Assembly (NCBI GenBank): GCA_036874045.1
Contig: CM072340.1
Span: forward strand, 5,471,001 to 5,535,000
Source: Cymodocea nodosa
Lineage: Eukaryota > Streptophyta > Magnoliopsida > Alismatales > Cymodoceaceae
Direction: 5' to 3'
DNA: 64,000 nucleotides
Shown piece after piece: positions 45,469 through 56,178 of this stretch. The notes under the pieces are model-generated. The model saw only the letters and a list, made by a program, of their open reading frames with translations. It had not been told where the DNA came from and did not search any database. Position numbers and translations under genes: made by a program. Every line of letters starts with the position of its first letter. The stretch's first letter is position 1.

Positions 45469-46444
45469 TTAATCTTTCTTCCTAAGTTCATCTACTTCCT
45501 TCTGGAGTTTTTCTAATTGTTGCTCTAATTGATTTATCCTCTTTACAGCTCCTGTAATGCCACTAGAAGGTCCAGATATCTTAGTAGCAACATAATTTCT
45601 ATATTCTTTCATTGAAATAGTTCTTGATCTTATCCTTTTGGATGCCTATTTCGTGAAATCAATACTATCCACCATCAGCAATGGAATCAAATCTCCATAA
45701 AATAGTTTTTTCTTTATTGTTCTCAGCTTGGAGATAAATACTTTGTACCAATTAACTTGAATTTTGTTTACAACTACATACGTAGCCCACTTAACAAATT
45801 GACTAAGTTTAATGTCATGGTCTTGTCTTTGATAAATAGTTTTTACTAGTATGATTGCGACCATGTGTGCCTTTCCATTTAAGTACTTTAGTCTGTTCAG
45901 TAATGGCACACTAGGGTCGATGGCTATGCATTGTTAAATTTCCTATTCAGCCCATTCCACTATAGTTGTTTCTTCTAGAATTTCAATTCCTTCATTTCTC
46001 AGTCTGAAAATATTGTGGAGAAGCTCTGGTGTTATCTGTACATCAGCTTGCTCCACGTTAGAAATTAATCCACTTTCTCCTTCTCTCAAATTTGCATAGA
46101 AACAAGGCACTAGATTTTCATATACTACATGCCCTCTCTACTAAGAAATAAACTGCAGTAGACCTTGGAACTCAAATAAATCCTTAATTTCTTGCATCTC
46201 GTCCCAATTTACTAGTCTATTGTATATGATATCATAACCCCTAATCTCTTGATATTTATTATATGCTTCCTGACTCCAAAAGTGTACTTCATTTAAAACT
46301 GTTGCTTCAGTTGGGTTAGGAATGTGAATTTGTTGCTCTAGAGGGGTTTGTTCTTGAACTTCCTCTTCCATGTGCTGAACTTGAATTTGCTGAAAATGCT
46401 CGACAGATTCCTTCATTTTTGCTTCTGCTTCTATCTGTGGTGGA
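45469..46444 (-). pseudogene. Athila-associated ORF (M1), truncated by E2
   Basis: Open pieces 46416-46141 (MKESVEHFQQIQVQHMEEEV; FWSQEAYNKYQEIRGYDIIY; EIKDLFEFQGLLQFIS) and 45909-45646 (MPLLNRLKYLNGKAHMVAII; LSQFVKWATYVVVNKIQVNW; KLFYGDLIPLLMV). The middle can be read across stops and frame changes as CFYANLREGE-type. The C-terminus is a coiled coil (QLEQQLEKLQKEVDELRKKD-like), stop at 45469-45471. It matches A0 at 14106-15235. The N-terminus is lost at the E2 insertion. Function unknown. Confidence 0.45.
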
Positions 46445-48485
46445 TGTTTAGAATGAAAAAGTGCATAATATTAACGATTAAATGATGGTTAATTGCATAA
46501 TATTTAGCTTATCATATGAGAATTAAGCCATTATGTTATAATTGCACTACTATATGCTTTAATGAAAGAATCTGTATAATTTTAGGGAGTTAATATTAAT
46601 TTAGTACATTTCTAAACTGTCGGTAAATTGCAGGCTGTGAAATTCTTAAATATCTGAATTTTCTGTTATTTTAGAGAGTTATGTGTAATGTACAAACAGT
46701 TATGTTTTAAAGAATATTTTATTATTTCCTAAAGTACACGTGTCGAAACCATAATGCATGACTAAAGTGGATTTTTGGTAAGTTATTTGTTAACTATCCG
46801 AAATGCATCTAGGCATTAGATAGTTAGGTTTTTAAGTATTCGAAATATTTGTAATCGTTAAGTTAGAATTATGTACATGTTGAATTTAAATACTTTAGTA
46901 TATCACGTGAGATGCACATGTTTAACTCGTTAAGTTAGCATAACTATACACATTGAGTTACATGAATACACACTAAGGTAACACGTTATGTTAGCGGCTT
47001 ATTTCTTTATTGCACGTACTTTATAGTTAAATCAACGAAGTAAGTCCGTTGAGTTATCTGTAACTCCACGGACTATTTATTTTCTAATATGCCACTATAG
47101 TAGTTATAGAAATAGGATATTCGAAGGAAAACCACGATTGCACGTATCACACAGGAAATCGCTCGTGGAAGGAAGAATAAATCACCATCATTGATATGAA
47201 CGAAGGAAATCCAACCGATCATCGAAGTAGAAGTAGTTACTATTAAGAAATATAAAAGAAAAGGAGAAAAAATGAAGAAGTGTGTGGCCAATGTGTGTGA
47301 TGAGGAGGACAAACTGAGCTATCTGCGGTAGCGTCAGAAGTTCCACACCAACCATCACCACCACCACCATAATCACCAACCATCGAAGGTCTGTGAGGAT
47401 ACTTTCTTGATGTCGGGTCAATTCTGAGCCAAACATGATGCCTGACAACCACTATGAGGAGTGATCGCGTCGCGAGAAGGGAATCCATTTTCACCAAGCA
47501 TCGACTCATATCTCAAGAGATCGTAAAGCTTCTAGCCCTAGTTTCGGGTTGATGCCAATATGCTGAAGAGGAGATCATCTTGCAATTCTAGACTCGCGAT
47601 TCTATAGAGAGAGGAGGCAGAATTGTAAGTGATTAAGTTTTCAATGGTGTAATCACGTAGCATGTAGTGACGGAAGTATTTACTATTGATATAGAATTTT
47701 TGCATTTCACTTTTCGCCCATTTTCATGAATATCTCAAAACAAAAATACTAAAAACAACAACTTATCTATGTTTGTATTTCATATTTAAGTGTTGTATTG
47801 TTTGTTTTGTATCATGATTAAAGTTATCATTGTCAGTATTGTGAATGTTTTATGTTTGTTTGATTCAGAAAGTAGATAATAGTTTTACAATTTACTGAAA
47901 TTGATTCGTTCAAAATACTTAAAGATTTTAATGGTTACTGTTTGAAATATGTGAATGTTAGTATGGCTAATGATAAATCTAATGTTTACTAACATTAAAG
48001 AGCTTAATTGATGTTATTTACAATCTGTGGAATCGCCCAATGGTTGGCTGAATTGCTTTGTAAATAGCAGTATTAAACTAGAAAGATAGGCTCGTGGAGT
48101 TAACTTAAGTCCATGAGATTAGTCCGTTGAGTTAGCCATAACTCCACGAACTTAGTCCGTTGTGTTAACTGTAACTCAACGGAGTGATTACTGAACACAT
48201 TAAGTATAATAAAAAATAGAACAGTACACAATTCTCACTCAATTCTCTATGGGATCAACCTGTACTTGCACACAAATACAATATACAATGTGCACTTGCA
48301 ATTAAAATACAAATTGGAATTAATATCTAATTTGTGTGAAAGGTTATTTGTTTACTTCTAAAAAGAAATTATTGATATAAGCACAAGGATAAATTAACCA
48401 AGTAAAAACAGAAGTTAACAAAACAAATTTTTTTGGCACCGTTGCCGAGGACCAGTTGTCTGATCTAACCTTTCACATCAAAACA
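46445..48485 (+). repeat. 5' LTR of E2 (2041 bp) with embedded PBS
   Basis: TGTTTAGAATGAAAAAGTGC ... CACATCAAAACA. An older PBS-like TGGCACCGTTGCCGAGGA (48434-48451) lies 35-52 bp inside the end. CAACGGA/CCGTTGAGTTA words lie at 47030-47080 and 48080-48185, and a TCGGTAAGTTA-like word near 46780. Confidence 0.75.
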
Positions 48486-48493
48486 AGTTTTTC

Positions 48494-48511
48494 TAACGTC
48501 GTTGCTGGGGA
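48494..48511 (+). promoter_or_regulatory. current primer-binding site of E2 (decayed tRNA-Asp type)
   Basis: TAACGTCGTTGCTGGGGA lies 8 bp after the LTR end and shows G-to-A and C-to-T changes against the tRNA-Asp complement. The leader after it matches E1 and A1. Confidence 0.65.
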
Positions 48512-48590
48512 ATTGAGAAGCTAAGCAATTGTAAGAGCTATTTTGTTTTAATAGCAAGAGTGTTGTGTGTTTTCTTCTATAATTAAGAAT

Positions 48591-50026
48591 ATGGCATATG
48601 CTTATGCTCAAAGATTTCTGAAACTTGTAGTTAGCATATGTGAATTCTGCAATTTTGAAGGTCACGACATTTCTGATTGTTTGAAACTGAGACGTTTGTA
48701 GATGGTTAGATCACATGAACAACAAATGAATTATCTTCAATATAATAGAGCTGAGTATGGGAATCCTATGGTTTACCCAACTGATGGTCAGTATAGAATG
48801 TGTAATATGTTGAGAGACACGGAAGCTTGTGATAGGTATGACAGACTAGAGCGTAGTATAGAGCAAAACATGGACAAATTGGAACACTTTATGTGTTAGC
48901 AACAAGAAGTCAACCAATTAAACTATAAGGAAGCATATTCAAAACCTAAAATGGATATCATTTATGAAACTAAAAAAACCATAATGAAAATTGATCAAAA
49001 ATTGAATGCAATGAGATTAGATGATTTGGAAAGAAAACTAAAAGCATTGGACGAATATACAATGAAAATACAAGTTATGCAATAGGACAATGAAAATTAT
49101 AATATTACAGATCTACATAATTTGTAAGATATATAGACAAAAGAAAATACTAATGCAAGAGAATTTAAAGAATGCACTTTAAAACTAAAAACAATTGAAG
49201 ATCATAATCATGAAAATGATATACAAGAACATCATGAGAGTAATGAAAATCTGGAAGATGTATGTATAATACTAAGATATGAAACTGATATACCACCAAG
49301 AATTCAAAACGAAAATAATATGAAGGTGGGTGGATAAGAGCAAAAATCAAAATGATAATTAGAATGTAATATCCAAAAATATAGAAATCAATGAAGACCA
49401 ATCTGAATCTGCTAATGAGACTAAAAATGATCAAACAAATCAAATGAAAAAAAAAGAATCTTTTAAATCACAATCATTAGCACCCTATCCTGAAAGATTA
49501 CAGCAAACAATACCTGAAAAATAAGAAAAAATTAGAGAAATTTTTGAAAGAGTACAAGTTAGCATTCCTTTGTTAGATCTATTGTAGAAAATGCCACCTT
49601 GTACTAAATTTTTGAAGGATTGATGTACTAAGAAAAGAGAGCGAAAAGTTCTTAGGAAGGTCTTTTTAGTTGAGCAAAGTAGTTCCCTATTTCTGCCACA
49701 AATTCCTAAAAAGTTATCTGATCCTGGAATCCCTGTTATATTATGCACCATAGGAAATACCATTCTAGAAAGAACCTTAATAGACTTAGGTGCAGGTATA
49801 AATGTTATGCCATGTGATATATTTGCATCCTTAGGATTAGAAGGCTTAACTCCTACTAATATGGTTATTCAATTAGCTGATAGAAGTATAAGATACCCTA
49901 GAGGAAAAATAGAGGATGTCTTAATTAAAATCAAAAACTTTATATATCCCATTGATATTGTAATTTTGGATTCCCAACAAATTAAGCATAAAAATAATGA
50001 TACATCTTTAATTTTGGGAGGACTGT
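48591..50026 (+). pseudogene. gag zinc knuckle, linker and partial protease (E2)
   Basis: ATG at 48591, then a clean frame MAYAYAQRFLKLVVSICEFC with the CCHC knuckle CEFCNFEGHDISDC and LKLRRL. A TAG follows, and then MVRSHEQQMNYLQYNRAEYG in the same frame to the next TAG near 48897. Linker pieces and the protease (49560-50026) follow with stops, but carry NVMPCDIFASLGLEGL, IRYPRGKIEDVLIKIKNFIY and TSLILGG. The last should be LILGRPF and is cut there by the M2 LTR, so the frame ends in LTR sequence. Confidence 0.75.
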
Positions 50027-52222
50027 TGTTTGGGTTTTCCCAGTACTACACTAGAAAAACTTGGATTTGTTACTTCTGTTTTTACTTAGTTAATTTATCT
50101 TTATGCCTATTCTCTCTTTTAGAAGTAAACAAACAACCTTTAATACAATTTAGATATTAATTCCAATTTGTACTTTTAACTACAAGTGCACAGTGTCTAT
50201 TGTATCAGTGTGCAAGTACAGGTCGATCCCACAGGGAATTGCAGACGAACTTGAGAACTGTTCATTTGTTAAAAATCAAATTTATATATTCAATAAGCTC
50301 TCCGTTGAATTATAGCTAACTCAATGAACTAACCTCATGGACTTAAGTTAACTCCACGAGCCTGTCTTTTCTATTTAATACTGCTATTTACAAAGGAATT
50401 CGGCCAACCATTGGGCGATTCCACAGATTGTAAATAACATCAATTAAGCTCTTTAATGTTAGTTAACATTGGATTTATCATTGAGCAATACTAACATTCA
50501 GATAATTCAAACAGTAACCATTAAAATCTTTAAGTCTTTTGAACGAATCAATTTCAGTAAACTGTAAAACTAAAATAAATATAAAACAATCACAACACTG
50601 ACAAAGATAACATTAATCACGATACAACACAAACAATACAACATACAAACATAAATAAATTGTTTTTGGTATTTTTGTTTTAATATGAACATGGAAATGG
50701 GCGATAGGTGAAATGTAAAGTAATCTCACTTAATAGTAAATACTTCCGACACTACTTGCAACGCGATTACACCACTGAAAATTAAACCACTTACAATCCT
50801 GTCTCCTCTCCCTATAGAATCGCGAGTCCAGAATTGCAAGATGATCTCCTCTTCAGCATACAGGCATCAACCCGAAGCCAAGGCTAAAAGCTTTACGATC
50901 TCCTGAAATATAAGTCAGCGCTTGGTGAAAATGGCTTCCCTTCCCGTGACGCGATCACTCCTCACAATGGTTGTCAAGCACTGTGTTTGGCTTAGAATCG
51001 ACTCGACATCAGGCAAGTATCCTCACAGACCTCCGATGGTTGGTGATTATGGTGGTGATGATGATGGATGGTGTGGTACTTCAGAGAATTGCGACGTCGA
51101 TCCTCCTCTACACACACTGTTTGCCCATCGATCACACACTTCTTCTTTTTTTCTTCTTTTCCTTTATATTTCTTAAGTAGTAACTACTTCTACTTGAATG
51201 GTCGGTTGTATTTCCTTCATTCATATCAACGGCGATGCTTTCTTCTCCCTACGCGATTGAATTCCTGTGTGATACGTGCAAACGTGGTTTTTCTCTTCCA
51301 ACTGTCTGTTCCTGCAACCGCTACAGTGGCATATTGGAAAATATATAGTCCGTGGAGTTACAGATAACCCAACGGACTTTCTTCATTGATTTAACTATAA
51401 AACACATGCATAAATTTAACTATTCGATGCTTAGATGCATTTCGGATACTTATAAACTTAACTATCCGATGCTCAGATGCATTTCGGATAGTTACAAACT
51501 TAACTATCCGATGCTCATATGCATTTCGAATAGTTATAAATAACTCACCGATATATAACTTAAGTAAATCTACCAGATCTCAACACGTGTCAGCAGTAGT
51601 TTAATCATAAAATAACATTTCGGAGAGTTACAGGTATAATTATCTAATGCTCAAATGCATTTCAGATAGTTACAGCTAACTCACTAAAAATCCACTTAAG
51701 TCAATTTCCCAGAACATGACATGTGTCCTCAGCTATTTTATAAATAAAAAGAGATTTCGGAGAGTTACAGAGATAATTATCCGATGCCCAGCTGGAATTT
51801 TGGATAGTTATAGATAACTCACCGAAAGTTCACTTAAGTCATTCATTATGGTTTCGAACGTGTACTTCAGGAAATAATAAAATATTCTCTCAAAACATAA
51901 CTGTTCGGCAATTTAAACATAACTATTTGATACATATTCGGTCTGTTAAACATAACTGTCCGAATTTGTTCGGTATGTTAAACATAACTGTCCGAAAATA
52001 TCAGAAAATTTGGATATTTAAGAATTTCATAGCCTGCAACTTACCGACAGTTCATAAATGTACTAAATTAACATTAATTCCCCCAAATTAAGCAAATTCT
52101 TCAATTAAAGCATATAACAGTGCAATTATAACATAATGGCTTAATTCTTATATGATAAGCTAAATATTATGCAACTAACCATCATTTAACCGTTAATAAT
52201 ATGCACTTTTTCATTGTAAACA
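50027..52222 (-). repeat. 3' LTR of M2 (2196 bp), with extra hairpin repeats
   Basis: TGTTTGGGTTTTCCCAGTAC ... CATTGTAAACA. It is about 160 bp longer than the M1 LTR because of a block at 51410-51880 made of TAACTATCCGA / TCGGATAGTTA hairpins. That motif is otherwise typical of the copia LTRs in this window. Its left terminal 29 bp differ from M1, with no embedded PBS. Confidence 0.75.
51411..51540. repeat. 42-bp tandem hairpin repeat, three units
   Basis: Units are spaced 42 bp apart (CGATGCT words at 51425, 51467 and 51509). The middle unit holds taactatccga, a 14-nt loop (tgctcagatgcatt) and tcggatagtta, an 11-bp perfect inverted repeat. More single copies follow to about 51880 with CTAACTCACTAAAAATCCAC-like words. 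Confidence 0.85.
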
Positions 52223-52231
52223 CTTCCCCCA
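52223..52231 (-). promoter_or_regulatory. terminal polypurine tract of M2
   Basis: Plus-strand CTTCCCCCA abuts the LTR edge and is identical to M1. Confidence 0.75.
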
Positions 52232-53917
52232 TACCTAAATTTTGCTAGTCCCTTAGCAAACTAAGATCTAATTAATTGGTCTTTAAAAGTGCTAGAATTA
52301 ATTCTTCCCCTTTTGTTTTTCTTCTATTTAGCATAAAAATATATTCTGTATGTTTCAGTAATCAACCTACAAATATACTTAGAATATATGTAAATTACAT
52401 ACCAAGTATATCATCATCATATAGGTGTTAATTATATTATCGTTTGTTCTTCTTTTCATCATCTGTCATCCTAAATTTTCCAATAAGATTTCTAGAAGAA
52501 ATTTCAACAACATATGAATCAGAGTACAATCCAATTCAATCTGATTAAGACAAGTAGAATAAAGAATTGTACCTCCATTAAACAACTTTAAAAGTCAATT
52601 CCAGATTCATATTTCAGCAATTCTAGATAACATAAAATATACTCGATTCATAAGATATCTGTATTTCACAAAACACTTGTATCTTTTCAGAACAGTATAT
52701 GTATATATATATATATTTTTTCGTACTTTAAAAGTTAATTTGACAAGCTTGAATCATACAAGAGCTTTCTAATGTACCCATGTAACGAGCTTTCAGTCAA
52801 CAATCCCAGATCTGATCAAGATCTTAGGTTGCTAGATTTTAAGAGTCATTTTTCAGGTTAACAATCCTTACATACCTATCTGCTCAAGTACAAAAGGCTC
52901 GTGATCAAACAAGTCAATAAACTCTCAAATTTTCCCTTTTTTTTTTTCCAAAACTACAAACAAAAAACAAAATATTAATCACATACTATATATGTATGTA
53001 TTTCATTAATACAGATGTAGTAAAATGCCAATCTCATATAGTCCTACTTCTATCAGTTACTGAAAATATGAATCCATAATAATAAGCTCATACTTTTTCT
53101 GTAGTTTAATAAGATCTACACATAAATCATTCTACAAGTTCAATTAGTCAAATTAAATGTATCTTTAATCATATGTGTTTCATTTAATCTAGAATTCACA
53201 TCTCAGCTCTTTTAGGACTTCAGATAATTTACTAATTTTTCATTAAGCATTCTGATTTCATTTTAAAATCGTGAAACTGTTAAACTCATGAAATTCAAAA
53301 AAAAACATAAGATACTATATCTAGATTTGCATAAATAAATTTAATAGCATCTTATATAGCCTTCTAAATATAACAGTCAAGCAATTTATAAAAATTTTAC
53401 AGTCTCATTTATCGGATAGTTACAACAAGTTCATAAAAATTTTCAATTTTCACAACTTTGCAGTACTATTTTAATTTCTTTAATTAACAAACTTACATGG
53501 CTGTTACTTTAATTACCTCCCCCCCATACCTACATTTTGCATTGTCCTCAATGTAAAGAGTTTGACAATAAGTACAGTAATTGTAGTAGGCATGAATACA
53601 ATTTTGCTTGATTTAAAATTAAGGATGAGTAATTAGTTACATACCTTGTTTCATTTGTATCTCCTGCATTTCTGATTTTTGATTCTGAAAAACTTTTCAT
53701 TCACAGATAAAAGCAAAATATAAAACAAAAGAACATGTAACAGATATTAATAAATCAGTGTCTTGTGTGGAACCCAGGCTCTTATGCCTTTGGTGGCTTG
53801 CAAGCAAGCCAGTTGGTTTCCCAAAACAGATACCAACAAACTAGATTGATATTTTTGCTTTTTTTTTTTAACAATAAATGCAGAATACACACAACATTAA
53901 ACACACAAAATCACAGC
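52232..53917 (-). other. non-coding 3' region of M2 with internal polypurine tract
   Basis: Collinear with M1 (41370-43183). The internal PPT complement CCTCCCCCCCAT (about 53517-53528) is followed by acctacattttgcattgtcc. A (TA)n stretch lies near 52700. No coding sequence recognised. Confidence 0.65.
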
Positions 53918-54542
53918 TTAAGAACATGATTGAAAAGTAGAAACAAATGGAATAAATGTATTAGTCCAAGCAAACTTTCTAGTCATAGTTCTTCTTGCTA
54001 TTAATTCTGTTTTAATGCAGTTCTTGTTCCTTCTTAATTTGTAAACATGCAATATATTATAAATTCCAAATACGAGTGTATTACCATTAATGATATGTAA
54101 TGTAGAAAAGGATCCTTTTTGGTTCCAAGGTAATGTAGCAGTTTCTATTTCTACATCTATTTCAATATACTCCTCTTCCCACTTCCATTCATTTATGTCT
54201 TCCATAATCTATATTTAAAATTTCATCAGTTCATCCCACCATCTTATCAAACATAAAGTAGGATCATCTTCTTCATTATACCACATTCCTATTTGAATTT
54301 CATTAAATTCTGTAGATGGTGGTTTAGCTATTTCACTCGGTACAGGTAAAATTTCTATATATTCATCATAACTGTCTATGCTCACTATGTATAAATCAGA
54401 TCCATATGCTAATGATATCTCCGTGACTAGATATATATATCCATCAAGTATGACATGTGTTTGGTTAATTAATGATTTCTGTCCTAGATATATCATAATA
54501 TTTTCATTCCAAGATCTGTTTAGAAAATTATAGACACTTAAG
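53918..54542 (-). pseudogene. captured F-box gene, C-terminal part (M2)
   Basis: Minus frames 54496-54215 (MIYLGQKSLINQTHVILDGY; IYLVTEISLAYGSDLYIVSI; GMWYNEEDDPTLCLIRWWDE) and 54205-53918 (MEDINEWKWEEEYIEIDVEI; NGNTLVFGIYNILHVYKL; RTMTRKFAWTNTFIPFV). The order and most residues match A0 and M1, and the last block is best preserved here. A single in-frame TAG (54212-54214 region) separates the two frames, so this copy is the least damaged. The N-terminal half, including the F-box, lies beyond D, right of the window. Confidence 0.7.
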
Positions 54543-56171
54543 TGTTGAGGTATATTTTTAGCTCAAGCTTTACTACAATTGCACAGTTCTTTTGGTGTAC
54601 ATGGCAAATATAGGTCATTCTTCCACAAGGATTGTGTTTATGACTTAATCAACTATTACTCAACTTGTTCTTCAAGCTCTTAGCTATACTTCAGTAAATT
54701 AATGGCATGTGAATGTAGAATAATCAAAATTAACACAAGCTCACAAATCATGTAGTTTCAAGGCAATGTGTAGTGGAAAATGGTGATGTAAATCAATTCC
54801 TTTACTTGTAAATCTATCAACTCATTCAATTATAACATGCACACAAGTTCCACATGATTTTAGAAGTTATATCTATGCATAAAAATTGAGGAAAGAAACA
54901 TAAAATGCGAAGATTCAATAGGCTATGCTACTCTATTCTAATTTATACTAAATGCATGCAACTATGCTATTTGCTAATCTAGCTGAACTATACTATACTG
55001 TTTGCATTAGAAATTCTTTTTGGAGATTGATTTGGACAAAATGTGATCAACATAAGGTATAACAAATTCAGCTAACTACTGAAATTAAAATTAACAACTA
55101 AGGTAAATGAGAGGTTCTTCATTAAGAAGAAATTCAACACAATATACTTCCAAATTCTTATACTCCTCTTCTTCTCCTTGAATCAACACTTCACATTCAT
55201 ATGTGCCAAGTATACCATACATAGGTGTCGACCACTCTTGTGAAAGCCCTATGTATGGTCCCAACAAATCAAATGAATGTAAACTGAAATTAAGAGAACA
55301 ATGCAGTAATTAAACTTGAACATACATTTAATCCTACTAAGACATCATAAACAAGAAGTGTATCTCTACCAAACTCCTCTAGGTTTCCTCTACTACCATA
55401 AAACAAACTTTCCAAGGGCTGTCACTACCTTGGTGAGCTTTGAAAATCTGTAGTAGAGGAACTTGCACAATGGAGCTTTACTAGAGAGCTTGGGAAGAGC
55501 TTTCACTCCCACAAGGATGCTCGGATGCTCAGCCGCGTCTCCACCTCTCGTGTGCGTTGTCTCCAGGACGCAGAACTCTTGGTCATGGAACTCTCGATCG
55601 CGGGACTCTTCATCGTGGGACTCTCCGTCGTAGATATTTCTTCCGGCTTTAAATAATTCTCTCCACCAGGCGAACAAATTCTCGCGTGCGTTGTCTCCTA
55701 GACGCATGTCTTCCGCGCGTACGTCTTCCGCGCATGCTTTTCTCGCCCGATTCCACCAACTTCCAACATCGAGTGTATCACCCTCCAATGAGAATCCATA
55801 GATCTAAGGGAGCCAATGAGGTGTTGGCATGTCCACTTCTTTAAAATTTAGTCCACCAACTTTGATTATTTACATCTTCTTTTTGTCTTTTGCAATAAGC
55901 TCCTTCCACATGTGTGTTACCTATAATTAATGGAAATTGAACTCCAAGAGATGTTAGCCAACATAGGATAGGACATTTAAAATAAAATCAATGAGTTATA
56001 TGTAAAATTATATCTAATGGGGATGCACTTGTTAATTAAATTTCTATATTGCACTATATTTCAAGACTTATATTACCCATAATTAATATCATTTATCCAC
56101 CATAGATAGATAATATCATGCAAAATTACTTATAAAATTCATTAAAAATGGGCAAAATTAAAGCTTGAACA
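54543..56171 (-). repeat. 3' LTR of D (1629 bp)
   Basis: TGTTGAGGTATATTTTTAGC ... AGCTTGAACA. It matches 62657-64000 along its first 1340 bp, with scattered substitutions and a few small indels. A CpG-rich block (about 55500-55760) contains an open minus frame of 131 codons (55393-55788; MEGDTLDVGSWWNRARKACA at its start), probably incidental. Confidence 0.9.
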
Positions 56172-56178
56172 CCCCCCT
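56172..56178 (-). promoter_or_regulatory. terminal polypurine tract of D
   Basis: Plus-strand CCCCCCT, reading AGGGGGG on the minus strand, directly abuts the LTR edge, with tttgctagtcctctggcaaa further right. The same block flanks the family A tract, so D and A share this region. Confidence 0.75.

Larger units (their letters stand above)
39325..46444 (-). mobile_element. M1: family A Ty3 element, 3' half with F-box gene, interrupted by E2
   Basis: Minus-strand 3' LTR (39325-41360), PPT (41361-41369), internal PPT (42668-42677), F-box-associated piece (43184-44170), gag-like ORF (44160-44486), TATA box, non-coding array and Athila-associated ORF (45469-46444). The ORF is then cut by the E2 LTR at 46445. 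The LTR edge TGTTTGATGTG lies directly inside the RT frame of E1, after GTTAG (39320-39324), the probable target duplication. Confidence 0.75.
46445..50026 (+). mobile_element. E2: family A Ty3 element, 5' half, interrupted by M2
   Basis: 5' LTR 46445-48485, PBS 48494-48511 and a gag knuckle/protease remnant 48591-50026 that is cut inside the protease by the LTR of M2. It inserted into the Athila-associated ORF of M1; the candidate duplication is GTGGA (46440-46444). Confidence 0.75.
50027..54542 (-). mobile_element. M2: family A Ty3 element, 3' end, interrupted by D
   Basis: Minus-strand 3' LTR 50027-52222, PPT 52223-52231, internal PPT 53517-53527, then the end of the F-box gene (53918-54542), cut by the LTR of D. 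It inserted into the protease of E2; the candidate duplication is ACTGT (50022-50026). Confidence 0.75.

Noticed and set aside
55393..55788. 131-codon frame in the D LTR, also open in the other LTR
   Set aside because: The two LTRs were identical at insertion, so sharing is not evidence of selection. Kept as a composition finding, not as a gene.
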